NCBI RefSeq assembly: GCF_029761935.1
Contig: NZ_CP121699.1
Span: forward strand, 744,001-808,000
Source: Microbacterium testaceum
Lineage (GTDB): Bacteria; Actinomycetota; Actinomycetes; Actinomycetales; Microbacteriaceae
DNA length: 64,000 nt
Reading direction: 5' to 3'
In this document: positions 60,592 through 64,000 of the stretch, in pieces
Layout: each line of letters starts with the position of its first letter
Numbering within the stretch: the first letter of the stretch is position 1
Notes under the pieces: model-generated
What the model saw: only the letters and a program-made list of their open reading frames with translations
Told to the model about the DNA's origin: nothing
Databases searched by the model: none
Program-made: the position numbers and the translations under genes

Positions 60592-62280
60592 TCAGCCGCG
60601 GTGCGCCCGGTAGTAGTCCAGCAGGGCGCGCGTCGAGGAGTCCTGAGCCGCCAGCGCCTCGTCGTCACCCTCGATCGCAGGGGCGATCTGCAGAGCGAGC
60701 TGCTTGCCCAGCTCGACGCCCCACTGATCGAAGGAGTTGATGCCCCAGATCGTGCCCTGCGTGAAGGTGATGTGCTCGTACAGGGCGATCAGCTGGCCGA
60801 GCACCGAGGGCGTGAGGGACGGCGCGAAAATCGACGTGGTCGGCCGGTTGCCGGGGAACGTGCGGGCGGCGACGAGCGCGCCCGTGGTTCCCTCGGCCTC
60901 GACCTCGTCGGCGGTCTTGCCGAACGCCAGCGCTTTCGTCTGCGCGAGGAAGTTCGCCAGGAACAGGCCGTGCACGTCGCGCCCGTCGTCGGCGCGCGGG
61001 TAGGCCGGGTTCACGAACGCGATGAAGTCGGCCGGGATGAGCCGCGTGCCCTGGTGGATCAGCTGGTAGAACGCGTGCTGACCGTTGGTTCCGGGCTCTC
61101 CCCAGAAGACCTCGCCCGTGTCCGTGGTGACCGGCGTTCCGTCCCACCGCACCGACTTGCCGTTGGACTCCATCGTGAGCTGCTGGAGGTAGGCCGCGAA
61201 GCGGTGGAGCTGCTGCGCGTAGGGCAGTACCGCGTGCGACTGCGCGCCGAGGAAGTTGGTGTACCAGACGTTGAGCAGACCCATGAGAACGGGCACGTTC
61301 TGCTCGACCGGAGTGGATGCCACGTGCTCGTCGACCGTGTGGAAGCCGGCCAGGATCTCGCGGAACACGTCGGGACCCAGGGCGATCGCGAGCGACAGCC
61401 CGATCGCCGAGTCGACGGAATAACGTCCGCCCACCCAGTCCCAGAAGCCGAAGGCGTTCGTCGGGTCGATGCCGAACGCTGCGACCTTGTCGAGCGCGGT
61501 CGACACGGCGACGAAGTGGTGGGCCACGGCGTCGGTGCGGGCGGCATCCGAGTCGTCGATCGCGCCCTTCTCGGCGAGCTGCGCCCACAGCCAGTCGCGA
61601 GCCAGGCGGGCGTTGGTCAGGGTCTCGAGCGTCGTGAAGGTCTTCGAGGCGACGATGAAGAGGGTGGTCTCGGGATCGAGGTCAGCCGTCTTCTGCGAGA
61701 TGTCGGTGGGGTCGATATTCGAGACGAAGCGGGCGTGGATGCCGGCGTCGGCGTACGGCAGCAGAGCCTCGTAGACCATCACCGGGCCCAGGTCGCTGCC
61801 GCCGATGCCGATGTTGACGACGTGCGTGACCTTCTTGCCGGTGACGCCGCGCCACTCGCCCGAGCGCACGCGGTCGGCGAAGGCGCTCAGCCGGTCGAGC
61901 ACCTCGTGCACGTCGTGGTCGATCTGCTGACCGTCGACGACGAGGGACGGCTCGACTTTTGCCGGGCGACGGAGCGCGGTGTGCAGCACCGCGCGGTCCT
62001 CACTGGTGTTCAGGTGCGCACCGCTCAGCATCGCGCCGAAACGATCGCGCACACCGGTCTCGTCGGCGAGGGCGACCAGAGCGTCGAGGATCTCGGGGGT
62101 GACGAGGTTCTTGGACAGGTCGACGTGCAGGTCGCCCACCGTGCGCGTGAGATCACGCGTGCGATCGGCGTCGGAGGCGAACCAGCCACGCAGGTCGGGA
62201 TCGAAACCCTCCCGCAGAGCGGTGAGGCGGGACCAGGCGGAGGTGGTGGTGGGATCGATAGGCGCAGTCACGGAACCCAC
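60592..62280 (-). CDS. pgi: Glucose-6-phosphate isomerase (classical type)
   Basis: Glycolytic interconversion of glucose-6-phosphate and fructose-6-phosphate. The 562 aa match the classical dimeric enzyme. [20 protein letters not shown] near residue 150, [17 protein letters not shown] near 210, [19 protein letters not shown] near 280, and [20 protein letters not shown] near 390 are the standard active-site segments. GTG 62280 has GAGG at 8 nt; a second GTG three codons on is possible. It is unrelated in detail to the pgi at 3350. Single gene with its own terminator. Confidence 0.96.
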   Translation of the reverse strand: MGSVTAPIDPTTTSAWSRLTALREGFDPDLRGWFASDADRTRDLTRTVGDLHVDLSKNLVTPEILDALVALADETGVRDRFGAMLSGAHLNTSEDRAVLHTALRRPAKVEPSLVVDGQQIDHDVHEVLDRLSAFADRVRSGEWRGVTGKKVTHVVNIGIGGSDLGPVMVYEALLPYADAGIHARFVSNIDPTDISQKTADLDPETTLFIVASKTFTTLETLTNARLARDWLWAQLAEKGAIDDSDAARTDAVAHHFVAVSTALDKVAAFGIDPTNAFGFWDWVGGRYSVDSAIGLSLAIALGPDVFREILAGFHTVDEHVASTPVEQNVPVLMGLLNVWYTNFLGAQSHAVLPYAQQLHRFAAYLQQLTMESNGKSVRWDGTPVTTDTGEVFWGEPGTNGQHAFYQLIHQGTRLIPADFIAFVNPAYPRADDGRDVHGLFLANFLAQTKALAFGKTADEVEAEGTTGALVAARTFPGNRPTTSIFAPSLTPSVLGQLIALYEHITFTQGTIWGINSFDQWGVELGKQLALQIAPAIEGDDEALAAQDSSTRALLDYYRAHRG

Positions 62281-62334
62281 GCTAGCGACCTCGGACGATC
62301 GCCACGCCGCGGATGACGAAGTGCGCCGGACGCG

Positions 62335-63060
62335 CTACGACCGGGCCGGCGGCCCGGATCGGTCGCGGGCGCCCGCGGCGGCCTCGGCCAGGGGGATCTC
62401 CCGCGATCCATCCCAGGGCTCCGTCCACCCGAGGCGGTCGAACAGCCCGTCCAGCACCATCGCGGTGAACCCCCACACCGTCTGCGGGCCGCGCGCCGTC
62501 TGCAGGGCGAAGGCCGGGCCCCGCCACTCCCGACCGTCACGACGCAGCACCGTCACTCCTCGGCGTTCGGGATCGAGCAGATCGGCCACCGGGGCGCGGA
62601 AGACCTCGGCCGATTCCGCCGCATCCACGGCACGCACCGGGGTCGGGCGCGCCCACCATCCGATCACCGGGGCGACCTCGTGGCGAGAGAAGGCCAAGGG
62701 CAGCGACTCGAGGGTGCCCAGCACCTCGACACCGTCGGGATCGAGTCCCGTCTCTTCGCGGGCTTCGCGGAGGGCCGCCGCCACGGCATCCGCGTCTTCG
62801 GGATCGACCCGGCCGCCGGGGAACGCGACCTGGCCCGGGTGGGCGCGCAGGGTGCTCGCCCGCGCGAGCAGCAGCACGTCGAGATCGCTGGGGACGGTGG
62901 GCGAGACCCGACGGCTGGGTACCCCGTCGAGCACGCCGAAGAGGATGAGCACCGCCGCCGCTCGCGCCTCGCCCTCGACAGGCAACGCCTGCAACGCTGG
63001 GGAGACGTCGCCGAGACCCTGCGCGAGCAGGGCTTCGAGCTGGGCGCGGGGTGAGGGCAT
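62335..63060 (-). CDS. Nudix hydrolase (CoA pyrophosphatase-like)
   Basis: The 241-aa protein has a Nudix box, GGRVDPEDADAVAAALREAR followed by EETGL, near residue 83, preceded by LLARASTLRAHPGQVAFPGG. The PGQVAFPGGR segment upstream of the box is typical of the NudL/CoAse branch, which cleaves CoA to phosphopantetheine and 3',5'-ADP. Tail residues are Ala/Arg rich. ATG 63060. It lies 54 bp upstream of pgi on the same strand. Substrate is inferred from the branch. Confidence 0.85.
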   Translation of the reverse strand: MPSPRAQLEALLAQGLGDVSPALQALPVEGEARAAAVLILFGVLDGVPSRRVSPTVPSDLDVLLLARASTLRAHPGQVAFPGGRVDPEDADAVAAALREAREETGLDPDGVEVLGTLESLPLAFSRHEVAPVIGWWARPTPVRAVDAAESAEVFRAPVADLLDPERRGVTVLRRDGREWRGPAFALQTARGPQTVWGFTAMVLDGLFDRLGWTEPWDGSREIPLAEAAAGARDRSGPPARS

Positions 63061-63107
63061 GGGTCGAGGCTAGCCGCGTCGCCGGCCGGCCGTGTCGAGC
63101 GGTGCCG

Positions 63108-63770
63108 CTAGCGGGAGCCGTTGCAGGCCAGGCCGTCTCCGTCGCCGTCGAGCTTGTAGATGTCGGAACCCACGACCCGGGCTACGCCGTCGAAGTAGGA
63201 CGGGCCGTTGCCCTTTCCGCCCGCGCAGTCGACATCGGAATCAATCGGCACGCACGCGTCGGCGTAGTTCGGGTCGCATCCGCCCCCGCCGCCCGACGCC
63301 TTCTCGACCGGAGCGGGAGCAGGCGGAGCGACGAATGTCCCTCGTGAGGTGACCTCGGAGACCGGCGCTCGTCCGACGGATTCGCTGATCAGTACCCGCT
63401 CGGACTCCACACCGTCGATCGTTGTGACCCGGAACACCGAGACCTTCTCGCCGTCGACGCCCGGCGTCGAGATGCGCGACTGCCCCGACGGGATCGTCGC
63501 GTCATCCACGGTCGCCCGCTCGAACGGCACCGCGGAGGTGACAGATTGCTCGGAAACGACGACGACGGGTGTCAGTGACGGCGTCGCGGACGGAGAGGGT
63601 GCCGACACTCGACGGGCGTTGTCGATGGCGGCCGGATCGGCAGCGGAGGTCGAGGACGAGCACCCCGCGACGAGCAGAAGCGCTGCCATCACCGCTGTCA
63701 GCATCGAGACGGACCGCCCCCATCGGGTGAGGCGCGGGCGCGCCGCGGCGGGATCGTTCGCAACGGTCAT
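63108..63770 (-). CDS. Lipoprotein with G5 and excalibur domains
   Basis: The 220-aa product has a lipoprotein signal with lipobox VAGC near residue 34 and a Ser/Pro-rich linker. A G5 domain follows (VPFERATVDDATIPSGQSRI, then VSVFRVTTIDGVESERVLIS), then a Gly run and a C-terminal excalibur calcium-binding motif DGDGDGLACN with paired cysteines. Such proteins bind the cell wall outside the membrane. ATG 63770 has GGGGG at 9 nt; a longer upstream frame is low complexity. Confidence 0.87.
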   Translation of the reverse strand: MTVANDPAAARPRLTRWGRSVSMLTAVMAALLLVAGCSSSTSAADPAAIDNARRVSAPSPSATPSLTPVVVVSEQSVTSAVPFERATVDDATIPSGQSRISTPGVDGEKVSVFRVTTIDGVESERVLISESVGRAPVSEVTSRGTFVAPPAPAPVEKASGGGGGCDPNYADACVPIDSDVDCAGGKGNGPSYFDGVARVVGSDIYKLDGDGDGLACNGSR

Positions 63771-63913
63771 CGAGATGTTCCCCCAGAACAGGAGCCACGC
63801 CCCTTCGCGTCGCCACGGCTCAGCAGACCAGATCGGGGTCGCGGACGCAAGAGCGACCCCGGCCGCCTCGCTCACCTCGTCGCTTTGCGTCGTTTTCGCT
63901 GCGCTCCGTGACG

Positions 63914-64000
63914 TCAGCGGCCGCCGGGCATGGCACCCGCGGTCGGGGTGGTGGTGGTGTCGACGCGGACGCCGAGGGCGACCGTCCATCCGGTGGAGTT
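63914..64000 (-). CDS. 3' fragment of a gene cut by the window edge
   Basis: The last 28 codons, ending WTVALGVRVD, a Thr run, then AGAMPGGR and a TGA stop at 63914-63916. Third positions are GC-rich as in neighbouring genes. Too short to identify. The stop lies 143 bp before the lipoprotein start on the same strand. Confidence 0.4.
   Translation of the reverse strand, partial: NSTGWTVALGVRVDTTTTPTAGAMPGGR

Overview
The window is high-GC Gram-positive chromosome. RbpA, WhiA, OpcA, the tkt-tal-pgi-zwf-opcA-pgl order, the tRNA-free 16S-23S spacer and GTG/TTG starts all point to Actinobacteria. The aggregation-promoting-factor-like secreted proteins and general gene content suggest Microbacteriaceae, most likely Microbacterium. 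That genus call is inference; the complete 16S gene at 47272-48795 would settle it.

Layout. 0.1-8.3 kb: a pentose phosphate operon on the + strand whose genes overlap or nearly touch. 8.5-11.1 kb: an 847-aa LuxR-type ATPase regulator. 11.0-19.2 kb: a compact exopolysaccharide locus made of a processive GT2 synthase, a nucleotide-sugar dehydrogenase, an SDR epimerase, a GlmS paralogue, a secreted polysaccharide deacetylase and a lipoprotein, closed by a 34-bp palindromic terminator. 19.3-23.8 kb, - strand: rbpA, secG, then tpiA-pgk-gap and sodA. 24.1-34.3 kb: uvrA-uvrC-rapZ-whiA on the - strand, an OhrR-like regulator divergent from a 78-aa zinc-ribbon protein, a VOC protein and uvrB. 34.4-43.4 kb: coaE, a signalling group (receiver-only regulator, histidine kinase, membrane protein with a degenerate GGDEF domain), a GIY-YIG protein, a GH13 trehalose-synthase-like enzyme and an MFS transporter. 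43.5-49.3 kb: a complete 16S-23S-5S rRNA operon on the - strand with a long processing stem flanking 23S. 49.4-64 kb: a 57-aa membrane protein, rpsA, two inverted aggregation-promoting-factor-like genes enclosing a helicase with membrane segments, a DUF-type membrane protein and a padR-ubiB pair, then a second pgi, a Nudix hydrolase, a G5/excalibur lipoprotein and a cut-off gene.

How the genes work together. The first operon supplies NADPH and pentoses; tpiA-pgk-gap is the triose part of glycolysis; two unrelated pgi genes lie 57 kb apart. UvrA, UvrB and UvrC lie within 8.5 kb. In the polysaccharide locus the encoded steps run from fructose-6-phosphate to glucosamine-6-phosphate, then oxidation and epimerisation of an activated sugar, polymerisation by a membrane synthase, and extracellular de-N-acetylation. 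No Wzx/Wzy or ABC exporter is present, so a synthase-dependent route is likely.

Most notable signals: the exopolysaccharide locus; the heptamer GGATGCC, found about 70 times by eye on both strands, several times over base-composition expectation and forming the stems of terminators; and the SF2 helicase carrying a membrane hairpin. No transposase, integrase, CRISPR array, tRNA or attachment site was seen.
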